The notes below the pieces were generated by a model. It did no database searches and was not told where the DNA came from. It was given only the letters and a program-made list of their open reading frames with translations. Below are positions 1-7,625 of a stretch of 64,000 bases of DNA, piece by piece; position 1 is the stretch's first letter; every line of letters begins with the position of its first letter. The position numbers and the translations under genes were made by a program. The DNA is from Aestuariirhabdus sp049985285 (lineage in GTDB: Bacteria > Pseudomonadota > Gammaproteobacteria > Pseudomonadales > Aestuariirhabdaceae), in contig NZ_JBNIEU010000002.1 in NCBI RefSeq assembly GCF_049985285.1, positions 682,001 to 746,000 on the forward strand, given 5' to 3'.

Positions 1-397
1 CTGGATGTCCCAGTGGCGCACCGCTAAACACGACGATTTGATGGTACGAGGCCTGTTGGGCCGCCTGCTATTTACCGCCGATGAGCTTAATAAAAAGGCC
101 CGAGTCTGTTCCGGTGGCGAGAAAAACCGGCTCCTGTTTGGTAAGTTGATGATGCTCAATATCAATGTACTGGTAATGGATGAGCCGACCAACCACCTGG
201 ATATGGAAGCGATCGAAGCCCTGAACAAGGCGCTCAAGGCGTGGGATGGCACCTTGATCTTTGTCAGCCACGACCGCGAGTTTGTCTCCTCTCTGGCGAC
301 CCGTGTGGTTGAGATCAAGGAGCATAAAGTGGTGGACTTTCAGGGTACCTATGAGGAATACCTTGCCAGTCTGGATCAGGTATTGAGGGTCGCGTAA
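1..397 (+). CDS. ybiT: ABC-F family ATPase, YbiT-like, 3' part only
   Basis: This is the C-terminal end of an ABC-F protein; the start lies before the window. The second nucleotide-binding domain is visible: the SGGEK signature, a Walker B ending VMDEPTNHLD and the SHDREFV switch histidine. It ends in the GTYEEYLASL tail that in my memory matches E. coli YbiT closely. ABC-F proteins have two ATPase domains, no membrane segments, and act on ribosomes, modulating translation. The exact role of YbiT is poorly fixed. No clear terminator follows the stop. Family assignment is firm; the subtype YbiT rests on remembered sequence similarity. Confidence 0.88.
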   Translation, partial: WMSQWRTAKHDDLMVRGLLGRLLFTADELNKKARVCSGGEKNRLLFGKLMMLNINVLVMDEPTNHLDMEAIEALNKALKAWDGTLIFVSHDREFVSSLATRVVEIKEHKVVDFQGTYEEYLASLDQVLRVA

Positions 398-705
398 ACC
401 TGCTGCTATGGGGCGGCGCTTACTGAGTTGTTATCTCGTTAACACAACGACAGTTCCTGCTCGGGCATTGGCCTTGTTGATGTTGTTCCCTGCGTGTTGT
501 TGATTCGGGATGTGGCGCGGTCATGCCGTACAGGCTCGGTATGGCGCATCTGATCTATACTTTTTCGCAACAGGCTTGAAGCCTATGGCGTTTGGGTAAC
601 GAAAGCGATGCGTAACTCTGGCATAATCGCGGCCTGCTCGGTGATATCGGCGACCCTTGATCTCCCCAACGCCACCTTCACTCCATTACCTTGAGGCGCG
701 AAGCT
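398..705. other. Intergenic gap before the HIT gene
   Basis: No convincing gene is seen here. A CATAAT hexamer at 622-627 could be the -10 of a promoter for the HIT-slyX pair, but no good -35 accompanies it. A short palindrome (AGGCTTGAAGCCT) lies near 573-585. Confidence 0.3.
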
Positions 706-1134
706 ATGGATGACTATCAACTCGATCCCCAATTGAGCCGCGATACCCTGACTGTCGGTGAATTTCCACTGTGTAGCCTGTTATTGATGAACGATAGCAG
801 TTACCCCTGGTTTATTCTGGTGCCTCGAAGAGCCGGTGTGGAGGAGATATTTCAGCTCGGTAACGAGGATCGGCAGCAGTTGTTGTGGGAGTCCTGTTAC
901 GTCAGCGAAAAGCTGAAAGACCTCTATTCAGCCAACAAAATGAATGTGGCCGCGCTGGGGAATATGGTGCGCCAGCTGCATCTGCACCATGTGGTTCGGT
1001 ATGAGAGCGACGCGGCCTGGCCAGCACCGGTGTGGGGGGCTGCGAAAGCGCAGCCCTATACCCCTGAAGAGATAAAAGAAACACTGGAGCGACTTAAGGT
1101 CGTCTTTACCGCCCACCTGGAGTTCGCAGGATAG
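706..1134 (+). CDS. HIT domain protein
   Basis: A 142-residue protein of the histidine-triad superfamily, which hydrolyses or transfers nucleotide phosphates. The motif near residue 97 reads QLHLHHVVR, so the first triad histidine is replaced by Gln (Q-x-H-x-H) while the central nucleophilic His remains; Q-x-H-x-H variants occur in a subset of HIT proteins. The N-terminal half holds the usual strand with WFILVPRR. An upstream in-frame TTG at 691 exists, but the ATG at 706 has a GAGG Shine-Dalgarno sequence about 9 bases ahead and is preferred. It is followed 5 bases later by slyX, suggesting co-transcription. The substrate is unknown. Confidence 0.82.
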   Translation: MDDYQLDPQLSRDTLTVGEFPLCSLLLMNDSSYPWFILVPRRAGVEEIFQLGNEDRQQLLWESCYVSEKLKDLYSANKMNVAALGNMVRQLHLHHVVRYESDAAWPAPVWGAAKAQPYTPEEIKETLERLKVVFTAHLEFAG

Positions 1135-1139
1135 AAATC

Positions 1140-1391
1140 ATGTCAAAACAGACCTCACCACTTACGCCCCGTGACGATGCACCTGAGTCGACTCGCCATC
1201 AGTTGGTGGAGCTGCAAACCCAATTGGCGTTTCAGGAGGATACGATTCAGGCGCTGGATAGGGTGGTTACGCGTCAACAGCAGCAGATTGACCGCTTGGA
1301 GGAGCAACTTCAATACCTGAGAAAGCGGTTTGAGGCGTTGCCCGACACCCTCGGTGATGAAGTCCCGGATCAGCGTCCCCCTCATTATTGA
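1140..1391 (+). CDS. slyX: SlyX family protein
   Basis: An 83-residue protein that is almost entirely coiled coil: heptads run from about residue 20 to 66 (LVELQTQLAF through LEEQLQYLRKRF), followed by a short tail ending PPHY, a hallmark of SlyX. The cellular role of SlyX is not established. An AGGA sequence precedes the ATG, and the gene starts 5 bases after the HIT stop, so the two are probably an operon. A strong bidirectional terminator follows. Confidence 0.88.
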   Translation: MSKQTSPLTPRDDAPESTRHQLVELQTQLAFQEDTIQALDRVVTRQQQQIDRLEEQLQYLRKRFEALPDTLGDEVPDQRPPHY

Positions 1392-1434
1392 ACGGCTGGA
1401 TAGCGCCTGAGGGCAAAAAAACCGGGGAGTGAGT

Positions 1435-1465
1435 AAAAAAGGCAGGCATTGCGCCTGCCTTTTTG
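1435..1465. terminator. Bidirectional intrinsic terminator
   Basis: A 7-bp stem GGCAGGC/GCCTGCC (1441-1447 with 1453-1459) is flanked by A6 on the left and T5 on the right. It can stop slyX reading rightward and the cold-shock membrane gene reading leftward. Confidence 0.85.
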
Positions 1466-1490
1466 CTGTTGAGCGTTGCTTGGTCCTGAC

Positions 1491-2126
1491 TTAAAGGGGA
1501 GCCACATCCTCCGCCTGTAGCCCCTTTTCACGCTGGGTAACGACAAAGCTAACTCGTTGGCCGTCGGCCAGTGTTCGGTGGCCATCGCCACGGATGGAGC
1601 GAAAGTGGACGAAGATATCGTCTCCGGACTGGCGAGTAATAAAGCCAAAGCCCTTGGAGACGTTAAACCACTTTACCTCACCCTCTTCACGGCCGCTGCT
1701 CACGCGCTTGCCCTTGATACCCGGGGCGGTGATTCGCTTAAGCCAGCCTTGGCGTGATAACAGATGCGCACAGGCGCCTGCGGCCATAAGCCACGCCGCC
1801 AAGGCTAAAAGCTGGATGTTAAGCGCCTCATCCAGGCGACCAAAGCGCTCGGCTGCGACCATGATGGATGCCACCAGAATCAGCAGCGAGCCTATAGCTG
1901 CCGTCGCCCGCTGGATGGTGCTGCGCTCACTTGAGTAGTAAATCCCCAGTAACAGGTTGGCACAAGCCACGGTAATCAGCAGCAGCGTTGTGGGTTGGGC
2001 CAATAGCTCTCCTGCGGAGTAGCCGGGGTAGACTTGCGGATACAGCGCCGAGAGCAGGCTGCCGCTTAACAGGCCTAGCAACATAAGCACCAGGCCAAGG
2101 ATGAGATGACAATACTTTAGCAACAT
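1491..2126 (-). CDS. Membrane protein with C-terminal cold-shock domain
   Basis: A 211-residue fusion. Residues 1-130 carry four predicted membrane segments (around LILGLVLMLLGLLSGSLL, LLLITVACANLLLGI, SLLILVASIMVAAE and LLALAAWLMAAGACA). Residues about 150-211 form a cold-shock domain with both RNA-binding motifs: KGFGFI (RNP1) and IFVHF (RNP2), after GEVKWFN. Cold-shock domains bind single-stranded RNA or DNA; here one would be tethered to the inner-membrane face. An in-frame GTG lies 12 bases further upstream, but AAGGTG is spaced 9 bases before the ATG at 2126, so that start is chosen. The domain assignments are clear; the function is unknown. Confidence 0.85.
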   Translation of the reverse strand: MLLKYCHLILGLVLMLLGLLSGSLLSALYPQVYPGYSAGELLAQPTTLLLITVACANLLLGIYYSSERSTIQRATAAIGSLLILVASIMVAAERFGRLDEALNIQLLALAAWLMAAGACAHLLSRQGWLKRITAPGIKGKRVSSGREEGEVKWFNVSKGFGFITRQSGDDIFVHFRSIRGDGHRTLADGQRVSFVVTQREKGLQAEDVAPL

Positions 2127-2548
2127 TAGGAAACACACCTTGTGAATGTCCGACCGCGCGGCGGGAGGGCAACGGACAGGCGAAAGGAATAAGCGCTGCC
2201 GGTCCCTGAACGTTAAACATCCAGAGGTGCCCCATCGGGTGAGTTCGAATTTTTCGAAGGTCCCGTCGTTCCGTCGTAGCGGAGTCGGTCTTGTTTAGCT
2301 GTTATGTTTATGGGTACCCGCTGGATGAATACAGTAGAAAATCGTTACCCAGCGCGACAGCTCTATTTAACCGCAACGCTTAGCCAACCTCAAATCAATA
2401 AATGGGCGCAAATGCACGAAAAAGAGGGTGCTTTGTCGGTGAGTGTGTATTATATTTTTTGACCTGACTGCGATATATAAGCGGCGGCCAACCCGAAGGA
2501 AGCGGGCGTTGCGGCACAACGAAAAACAACTCTTGGGGAGTGAATAGA
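2127..2548. other. Intergenic region between divergent cold-shock and HU-like genes
   Basis: No gene was recognised. It must carry the promoters of both flanking genes. An AT-rich stretch with TATATAA near 2474-2480 lies about 70 bases before the HU-like start, but I could not pair it with a convincing -35. The leader of the cold-shock gene is long enough to hold regulatory RNA structure, which I cannot confirm. Confidence 0.3.
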
Positions 2549-2890
2549 ATGGCAGAGCAGAAACGCAAAACCACGGCGTTAAAAGAGCGCTATACAAAAA
2601 CCCAGATTATGGGTGAAATTGCCGATAATACAGGGCTAAGTAAGAAAGAGGTGGCCGCCGTGCTGGATGAGTTATCGGTTCTTATGGAGCGTCATATCAA
2701 AAAGCGTTCCTGTGGCGAGTTCACACTGCCCGGGCTACTCAAGGTCACCACGGTTAAAAAACCTGCCGTAAAGGCCCGTAAAGGTATTAACCCTTTTACC
2801 GGCGAAGAGACTATGTTCAAGGCCAAGCCCGCCACTACCCAGGTAAAGGTGCGTCCGCTGAAGAAGTTAAAAGATTTTGCGCTGAGCTAA
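2549..2890 (+). CDS. HU/IHF-family DNA-binding protein
   Basis: A 113-residue basic protein of the bacterial histone-like family. After a short lysine-rich extension come TKTQIMGEIADNTGLSKKEV (HU helix region) and the beta-arm region with FTLPGLLKV, RKGINPFTGE and the C-terminal VKVRPLKKLKDFALS. Compared with the 90-residue HU it has extra residues at the N-terminus, typical of the longer HU-like paralogue found in many proteobacteria. It should bind and bend DNA in the nucleoid. The ATG at 2549 follows GGGGAG by 8 bases and is preferred to the GTG at 2540. It is monocistronic with its own terminator. Confidence 0.88.
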   Translation: MAEQKRKTTALKERYTKTQIMGEIADNTGLSKKEVAAVLDELSVLMERHIKKRSCGEFTLPGLLKVTTVKKPAVKARKGINPFTGEETMFKAKPATTQVKVRPLKKLKDFALS

Positions 2891-2907
2891 CCCGGCGCTT
2901 GGCACAT

Positions 2908-2936
2908 AAAAAAACTCTCCTCGGAGAGTTTTTTTA
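2908..2936 (+). terminator. Intrinsic terminator of the HU-like gene
   Basis: The stem CTCTCC/GGAGAG with a two-base loop, extended by an A-run on the left and T7 on the right, lies about 20 bases after the stop. Confidence 0.88.
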
Positions 2937-3135
2937 TGTCTGCTTGTTAGACGCAGGGCGTTTATCTTGCGTTATCTCCACTCAGGCGCAGATCTTTCAG
3001 CACCGTATAGGATCGGCGTTATTGCTCGTTGTTATCCCCGCCAGAGCCGCTAATCCCGGTGCAGGTGGCGAATCAGGCTATAGCCACACTGGTAGTGGTG
3101 GGGGTAGGGCAGTACCGGGTGCCCGACGGCGAGGC

Positions 3136-3165
3136 CAAAAAAAGGGGTTGCCTGAGCAACCCCTT
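3136..3165 (-). terminator. Intrinsic terminator of the first porin gene
   Basis: A 10-bp perfect stem AAGGGGTTGC/GCAACCCCTT read on the minus strand is followed by a T7 tract at 3137-3143. It lies about 25 bases beyond the stop of the porin at 3191. The rest of 2937-3135 shows no gene. Confidence 0.88.
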
Positions 3166-3190
3166 ACGTCAGCTTGAGATTACTTCAGCA

Positions 3191-4543
3191 TCAAAATACG
3201 GCGAGAGTGTAGTCAACGTAGAAGCGGTTGTCGCTCTGCTCGATAACGTCGAAAGTATCTACACTGCGCGCTGCCGGGGCATTGTTGCTGTAGTTAGCGT
3301 AGCTGTACTTGAAGCTCAGGTCCTTTAAGGGGCCCTCCTGAACGGTGTAGCTCAGGATGTACTCGCTTTCCCACTCGTTGTAGGTTTTACCGTTAGCGGG
3401 ATCGTTGCGATCCACGAACTCGCCATCCTTACCGTAGGTGTAGCTGTAGCCGGCGTTGAAACCGGGAAGGTCCAGTACGCCAAAGTCATAGTTGAACGCG
3501 ATCTGGTAGACATCCTCCTCCTTGGCCAAAAAGTCAGAGATGATCATGGAGGTGTACAGGTAGGTGGTACCGTGGTCGCCACCGCTCATGTAGTAGTACG
3601 CCTTGTCATCCTTGTTTTTGGTATAGGTCAGCGCCAGGTCCCACCACTTGGTGGTGTAGGCGGCTCGTAAGCTATAGGTTGTCGAGTCGAGTTTGTCGGC
3701 TTTGCTGGTGCTGGTCAGGGCGTTGTTGTCGGTCCAGAGCTTGCCGTCATCTTCGAAGGTGTAGTACTGGCCGTCGAGATCCAGGCTGCGGTCGCCGCCC
3801 AGGTCGAAGCTGTAGTAGACGTTGGCAAACGTCTTTTCGATAAAGTCCTTGGTATTACCCTGGGCGACTTCAAACCCTAACCCGCTTTCGTGCTCATAGC
3901 TGACGCCGTAGGCGGTTGCGTTGTCGATATCAACGCTGCCATCCCCCGTGAAGAAGTCCTTGAAGCCACTCTGGTTCCGCTTGGACCACTCGTTGATTCG
4001 GGTCGCCCAGATATGGAAACCGGCAACATCAACGCTACCCAGGGCAGCCTCGAAGGTGCTGGGGGTCAGGCGAGAACCGGAGCTGGCCAGAATCGGGTTA
4101 TCCAGCTTCATGCGCCCCGCTTGCAGGTTGACCATGTCAAAGGCTTTGAGTTTGGCGAAACCCTGGGCCAATTTTCCATAGTTGTTGATGTCTCCACTGT
4201 CACCCTGGGGTAGTAGGTCACCACCTGTGTTTGATTTCTTATCGGCGGCAAGCTTGACCGCGCCGTAGTAGGAAGCATCCGCCCCTATACCGAAATTATC
4301 GGTGCCAAAATAGCCCGAGGCAAAGTTAACCTCGGCGCTCTGCGCCCACTGGCGAATCTCTTTCTTTTCCCCCAGCACGTTATGCTCGTATCCACCGTAC
4401 TTGTCGGTTTTGCTGAAATAGGCGTTACGCAGTTTGATGTCGAGGGTGCTGTCCTCGATCGCGTTGGCGCTGGCCGAGCAGCTGGTGCTGGAAATAACCG
4501 CAGCGATCGCTGCAGAAAGCAGGGGTTTGTTAAATAGGCTCAT
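3191..4543 (-). CDS. OprD-family outer membrane porin
   Basis: A 450-residue outer-membrane beta-barrel precursor. It has a signal peptide ending near SCSASANA, then the OprD pattern: an early strand LDIKLRNAYFS, WAQSAEVNFASGYFG, the LQAGRMKLDNPILASSGSRLTPSTFEA segment, and a final aromatic strand ending LAVF with terminal Phe, which is the BAM recognition signal. OprD channels take up basic amino acids, aromatic acids or small carboxylates; the substrate here cannot be told. The ATG at 4543 follows AAGGAG by 8 bases; an in-frame GTG at 4552 lies inside that Shine-Dalgarno sequence. A second OprD gene sits 1.1 kb away. Confidence 0.88.
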   Translation of the reverse strand: MSLFNKPLLSAAIAAVISSTSCSASANAIEDSTLDIKLRNAYFSKTDKYGGYEHNVLGEKKEIRQWAQSAEVNFASGYFGTDNFGIGADASYYGAVKLAADKKSNTGGDLLPQGDSGDINNYGKLAQGFAKLKAFDMVNLQAGRMKLDNPILASSGSRLTPSTFEAALGSVDVAGFHIWATRINEWSKRNQSGFKDFFTGDGSVDIDNATAYGVSYEHESGLGFEVAQGNTKDFIEKTFANVYYSFDLGGDRSLDLDGQYYTFEDDGKLWTDNNALTSTSKADKLDSTTYSLRAAYTTKWWDLALTYTKNKDDKAYYYMSGGDHGTTYLYTSMIISDFLAKEEDVYQIAFNYDFGVLDLPGFNAGYSYTYGKDGEFVDRNDPANGKTYNEWESEYILSYTVQEGPLKDLSFKYSYANYSNNAPAARSVDTFDVIEQSDNRFYVDYTLAVF

Positions 4544-4770
4544 AGGGTCCACTCCTTTGTATGACTAACTAGCGCGCCATCGTGCATCTGGCGCTAAATT
4601 CGTAACATTCGTCAGGTTATTGGCAGGCCTAGGCATCCCCTGGCAGGCGACTGTCAATAAACCATTTGATATTTACGCCAGTGGATGAAGGCTGTCAAGG
4701 CGGAGGTCGTTATACGCCTGTTTTTTGGGGGTTTTTAACGAAAATTGCACCTGCGGCGGTAGAAATACTG

Positions 4771-4786
4771 TCGGGCTTTAGCCCGA
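4771..4786. repeat. Short TCGGGC palindrome, intergenic repeat family
   Basis: A TCGGGC-TTTA-GCCCGA hairpin lies just beyond the toxin gene. Similar GGGCTTTAGCC / GGCCTAAAGGCC hairpins recur near 5387 and 10697, so this appears to be a dispersed intergenic element rather than a terminator; no T tract follows. Confidence 0.55.
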
Positions 4787-4794
4787 GGGGGTGC

Positions 4795-5058
4795 TTATTC
4801 GTAATGAGTCCATAGACGAAGGACCTTAACGCAGCGCTCCTGCTCAAGCACTTGATACACCAGTCGATGCTGAATGTTGATGCGTCGTGAATAGGCGCCG
4901 CTCAGGTCGCCCACCAGTTTTTCGTAAGGGGGAGGGTTTTGGTAGGGGTCTACCCGCAGCATATCGAGCAGTGCAATAGCCTTTTTCTTCAGGTTGGAAA
5001 CTGCGATTTTTTGCGCATCTTTCTGGGCTTGTCGGGTGTATCGGATCTCCCAGCTCAC
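4795..5058 (-). CDS. yoeB: Txe/YoeB-family toxin (mRNA interferase)
   Basis: An 87-residue RelE-superfamily toxin. The family hallmarks are present: WEIRYTRQAQKDAQKI, PPYEKLVGDLSGAYSRRINIQHRLVYQV and the C-terminal VLRLWTHYE with the catalytic-region His-Tyr pair. YoeB toxins bind the ribosomal A site and cut mRNA. The start is taken as GTG at 5058, which overlaps the antitoxin stop in a GTGA arrangement and matches the family start (x-SWxxxYT). A TTG at 5079 would add seven residues. Co-transcription with the upstream antitoxin is implied. All key C-terminal residues are intact, so the toxin looks functional. Confidence 0.92.
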   Translation of the reverse strand: MSWEIRYTRQAQKDAQKIAVSNLKKKAIALLDMLRVDPYQNPPPYEKLVGDLSGAYSRRINIQHRLVYQVLEQERCVKVLRLWTHYE

Positions 5059-5297
5059 CAGTCGAGATCCGTTGTGCAATGGTCGAGATCTTCGTCCATT
5101 CCCTCCTTGATGGATTCGCGCATACCCGGGATCGAGAGCAGGTGCAGGGTTTCGGAGATGGCATTCCAGTCCGCTTCCGACAGCAGTACTGCATTGCCCC
5201 GTTTACCCGTAATAACAATCGGCTGGTGGGTGTCGGTGGTTTCGTCGATCAGGCTATAGAGGCGCGATCGGGCCTCGGTGGCATTGAGTATGGTCAT
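5055..5297 (-). CDS. yefM: YefM/Phd-family antitoxin
   Basis: An 80-residue antitoxin with the Phd/YefM N-terminal DNA-binding fold: ATEARSRLYSLIDET, PIVITGKRGNAVLLSEADWNAI. The acidic C-terminal tail (IKEGMDEDLDHCTTDLDW) is the part that in this family wraps the toxin. It precedes yoeB with a 4-base overlap. AAGGAG is placed 5 bases before the ATG. YefM and the YefM-YoeB complex repress their own promoter; a fitting operator is visible about 20 bases upstream. Confidence 0.92.
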   Translation of the reverse strand: MTILNATEARSRLYSLIDETTDTHQPIVITGKRGNAVLLSEADWNAISETLHLLSIPGMRESIKEGMDEDLDHCTTDLDW

Positions 5298-5318
5298 AGC
5301 TTCTCCTTAGGTTGGTAG

Positions 5319-5336
5319 CGTACGTTAATTCGTACG
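5319..5336. promoter_or_regulatory. Probable YefM operator
   Basis: Two palindromic hexamers CGTACG (5319-5324 and 5331-5336) have centres 12 bp apart, upstream of the antitoxin start. E. coli YefM is known to recognise paired TGTACA-type hexamers with that spacing, so this is probably the autoregulatory site. This is inference from pattern and position. Confidence 0.6.
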
Positions 5337-5459
5337 GGCTAACAAGGCTAAGGTGTTGTAGGGGTGGGGGCAGTGGGCGGGATTGTTGGCCTAAAGGCCG
5401 ACCTGCGGGCCGACGGGGTGGTGGGGAATGACTGTCGTGCGGGCCGATGAGTGTCTACT

Positions 5460-5599
5460 CCCTGGGCATAAGCCGCTAACGCCGTCCGTGGCTCCGGCCG
5501 GCATACGACCTACATGGACGTAGGGAGTGCCGTTTTTGCAGGAGCAAAAAACGACCCGCCCAATCCCTGGGCATAAGCCGCTAACGCCGTCCGTGGCTC
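5460..5599. repeat. Two copies of a 35-bp intergenic repeat
   Basis: The same 35-bp unit, beginning CCCTGGGCATAAGCCGCTAA, occurs at 5460-5494 and 5565-5599. A truncated third start (CCCTGGACATAA) lies at 5619-5630. Between the copies are two small hairpins: CCTAC/GTAGG near 5509-5524 and CGTTTTTGC/GCAAAAAACG near 5531-5552. A GGCC-rich palindrome lies just before, around 5387-5415. The gap has no gene; a small ORF reading through it consists only of repeat sequence. Confidence 0.75.
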
Positions 5600-5627
5600 T
5601 CGCGGCATACCGTCCAATCCCTGGACA

Positions 5628-5657
5628 TAAAAAAACCACCGCCGAGGCGGTGGTTTT
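5628..5657 (-). terminator. Intrinsic terminator of the second porin gene
   Basis: An 8-bp GC stem CCACCGCC/GGCGGTGG with a two-base loop, extended by A/T pairs, gives a T7 tract on the minus strand about 30 bases after the porin stop. Confidence 0.88.
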
Positions 5658-5686
5658 CACTCTATCAAACTCTAATTTTCAGGAAA

Positions 5687-7018
5687 TTAGAATACAGACA
5701 GGGTGTAGGTAGTGATGAAACGGAAGTCGTCCAGTTCAAACTTCTTTTCGCCAGCTTCGTTGGTGTCGTACTCGTACTGGGCGTAACGGATGCGGAACTT
5801 CAGGCCCTTGGCCATGCCATCCTGCAGAGTGTACGCCGCTTCCATATCCAGTTCGGTCTCGTCGTCGTCCTTAGTGCCACCAACGGATTTCTTGTCAACG
5901 GTACCGTCGATGTAACGAGCCATCAGAGTCAGGCCAGGAACGCCAAGATCGGCAAAGTTCAGATCGCCGCGAACTTGGTAAGAATCTTCACCATTATTGT
6001 TGAAGTCACCGATCTGTACGGAGTTACGGCCGTAGAAACCAGTGTCATCGTCGCCGCCTTCCCAAGCGAAGGAAGAGGTGTCGAAAGCGTAACCGTCGAC
6101 GTCGTCCTGCTGCTCAACACTCTGGTAAGCAACGGAGATCTTGGCTGGACCGAAGGCAACCGCGGCGCCTACGTCGAACCAGGAGATATCGTCATCTTTT
6201 AGTGGCTTGGCAGCAGTTTCAGCGTTACCGATCAGACCGGTAGCACCATACTGAGTGCCCAGGGCCAGGTTAACACCGTCGGTGATATCGAAATCGATAT
6301 CGGCGGCAGCGTAGTAGCCTTCAGCGTTGTTGGTTTGCTTGCCGTAAGCAGCAGAGAGCAGCAAGCCGTTACCGATTCCGCCGAAGGTGTAGTCACCACC
6401 GACTACGTAGACGTTCTCGCGATCGCCGTCAACTTCGTACTCGGCAGTGCCGGAGTTGGTCTTGGCGGAACCGCCAGTGACCATCTGGGAGTAGAGGTTC
6501 AGGCTTTCGGAGAAAGTAGAGCGGATCTGCGCGCCTTGACGTACGGAAGGCAGGTTACGAGAGTCGGAATCGTTAACCATAGGGCCGGACATGCGGAACT
6601 TACCGACTTTAACCAGCGCAACGTCAGCAACGTTAACCTTCAGGGCCGCACCAGACTTACCGTGGCTTTCCTGCTTGTCAGCGCCACGCAATGTGCCCAG
6701 TCCGCCTTCGCCGCGGTCGCCAGCCAGCTTCTGGTTGTAGTAACCGAAAGCGTCAACGCCGACCATGTTGCCGGCCATGCCGGAGGAGAAATCGAAACGG
6801 AAAGCCTGTGCCCAGGACTTTTGATCCTGGTCAGCGCCAGGTACGTTGCCGTTGTTGTCACGGCTACGGTCATGGTAGAAGTTGCGCAGGTGCAGGCTCA
6901 GCTTGCTGTCGTTGGCAAACTGATCCCATGCCGCAGCAGCGTCTGCCTGGGCAACGGTGGTTACAGAGGATGCAGCTACAACAGCTGCAGCCAGTGCAGA
7001 GATTTTAAATGCGTTCAT
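5687..7018 (-). CDS. OprD-family outer membrane porin
   Basis: A 443-residue precursor. The signal peptide (MNAFKISALAAAVVAASSV) ends near VAQADA. The mature part follows the OprD pattern: SLHLRNFYHDR, WAQAFRFDFSSGM, VKVGKFRMSGPMVNDSDSRNLPS, many alternating beta strands, and a terminal strand FRFITTYTLSVF ending in Phe. It is a paralogue of the porin at 3191 but only distantly similar, so the two probably differ in substrate. An AGGAG lies about 11 bases before the ATG. It has its own terminator and a 600-base upstream gap, suggesting its own regulated promoter. Confidence 0.88.
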   Translation of the reverse strand: MNAFKISALAAAVVAASSVTTVAQADAAAAWDQFANDSKLSLHLRNFYHDRSRDNNGNVPGADQDQKSWAQAFRFDFSSGMAGNMVGVDAFGYYNQKLAGDRGEGGLGTLRGADKQESHGKSGAALKVNVADVALVKVGKFRMSGPMVNDSDSRNLPSVRQGAQIRSTFSESLNLYSQMVTGGSAKTNSGTAEYEVDGDRENVYVVGGDYTFGGIGNGLLLSAAYGKQTNNAEGYYAAADIDFDITDGVNLALGTQYGATGLIGNAETAAKPLKDDDISWFDVGAAVAFGPAKISVAYQSVEQQDDVDGYAFDTSSFAWEGGDDDTGFYGRNSVQIGDFNNNGEDSYQVRGDLNFADLGVPGLTLMARYIDGTVDKKSVGGTKDDDETELDMEAAYTLQDGMAKGLKFRIRYAQYEYDTNEAGEKKFELDDFRFITTYTLSVF

Positions 7019-7625
7019 ATTAAGACCTACTCCTAAGGTTTTTGTGTGTGTCTGAACCGTGAAACTTACCCCAAGTACGGTTCAAAAATTCCAGCACCAG
7101 TCATCGGGTTGCCCCTTAGATCGATACCGGGAATCAGTGTCGCTCATAGATATGAACGAATGATGACAACAGTTTGTAATAAAAATGGAGGCGGATTGCA
7201 ACGGTAAATACGCAATGATTAGGTATAAACCGAAAAAATTGTCCCCAGAGCTGAAAAACTGTCTAAAAAGCGGGTGTCAGCGACGCGGAACGGACTAAGA
7301 GCCCGGATTTCTACAAATGTGGAGCATCAATATCCATTCGACCTTGGGCTAATTTGGAGCGAGTTGTGGATGGAGTTCGACGGCGTCGATGGCGCGCAAT
7401 TCATCGCTGTTGGCGGGTGATCTTTGTTCGCTGTTTTCCTGTTGCACCCATGCTGCGTTGGGGGCTGACAATCACGGGTCGAATCAGGGTATAATCGCGC
7501 GTTTTCCGCTTGGGGGTGTTGGGTGAGTCCGGCATCCCGGGGGGACTGGTTGTAGACGTAACCTGTCTATAAGGCAGTGAAGCGCCATCAACAGTAGAGC
7601 GAATTGAAGAGTACGGATTTTTGTT
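7019..7625. other. Intergenic region between divergent porin and fmdB
   Basis: No gene was recognised in about 600 bases. The left part is AT-rich and should hold the porin promoter. The right part carries the fmdB-aspS promoter described separately. The ORFs running through it on the minus strand show no family features. Confidence 0.4.
7465..7495 (+). promoter_or_regulatory. Sigma-70-type promoter for fmdB-aspS
   Basis: CTGACA (7465-7470, one mismatch to TTGACA) and a perfect TATAAT (7490-7495) are separated by 19 bases, about 130 bases before fmdB. The spacing is slightly long. Confidence 0.55.

Noticed and set aside
2899..3177. A 92-codon frame between the HU-like gene and the first porin
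   Set aside because: It begins in one terminator and ends in another; no domain or ribosome site.
5391..5660. An 89-codon frame through the intergenic repeats
   Set aside because: Its product is only translated repeat DNA and it overlaps the porin terminator.
3191..7018. Genomic island or prophage at the porin/TA region
   Set aside because: No integrase, transposase, tRNA end repeat or phage gene is present; porins are common chromosomal genes.
6335..7036. A 233-codon frame antisense to the second porin
   Set aside because: It is the mirror of a clear OprD gene; its composition reflects the other strand.
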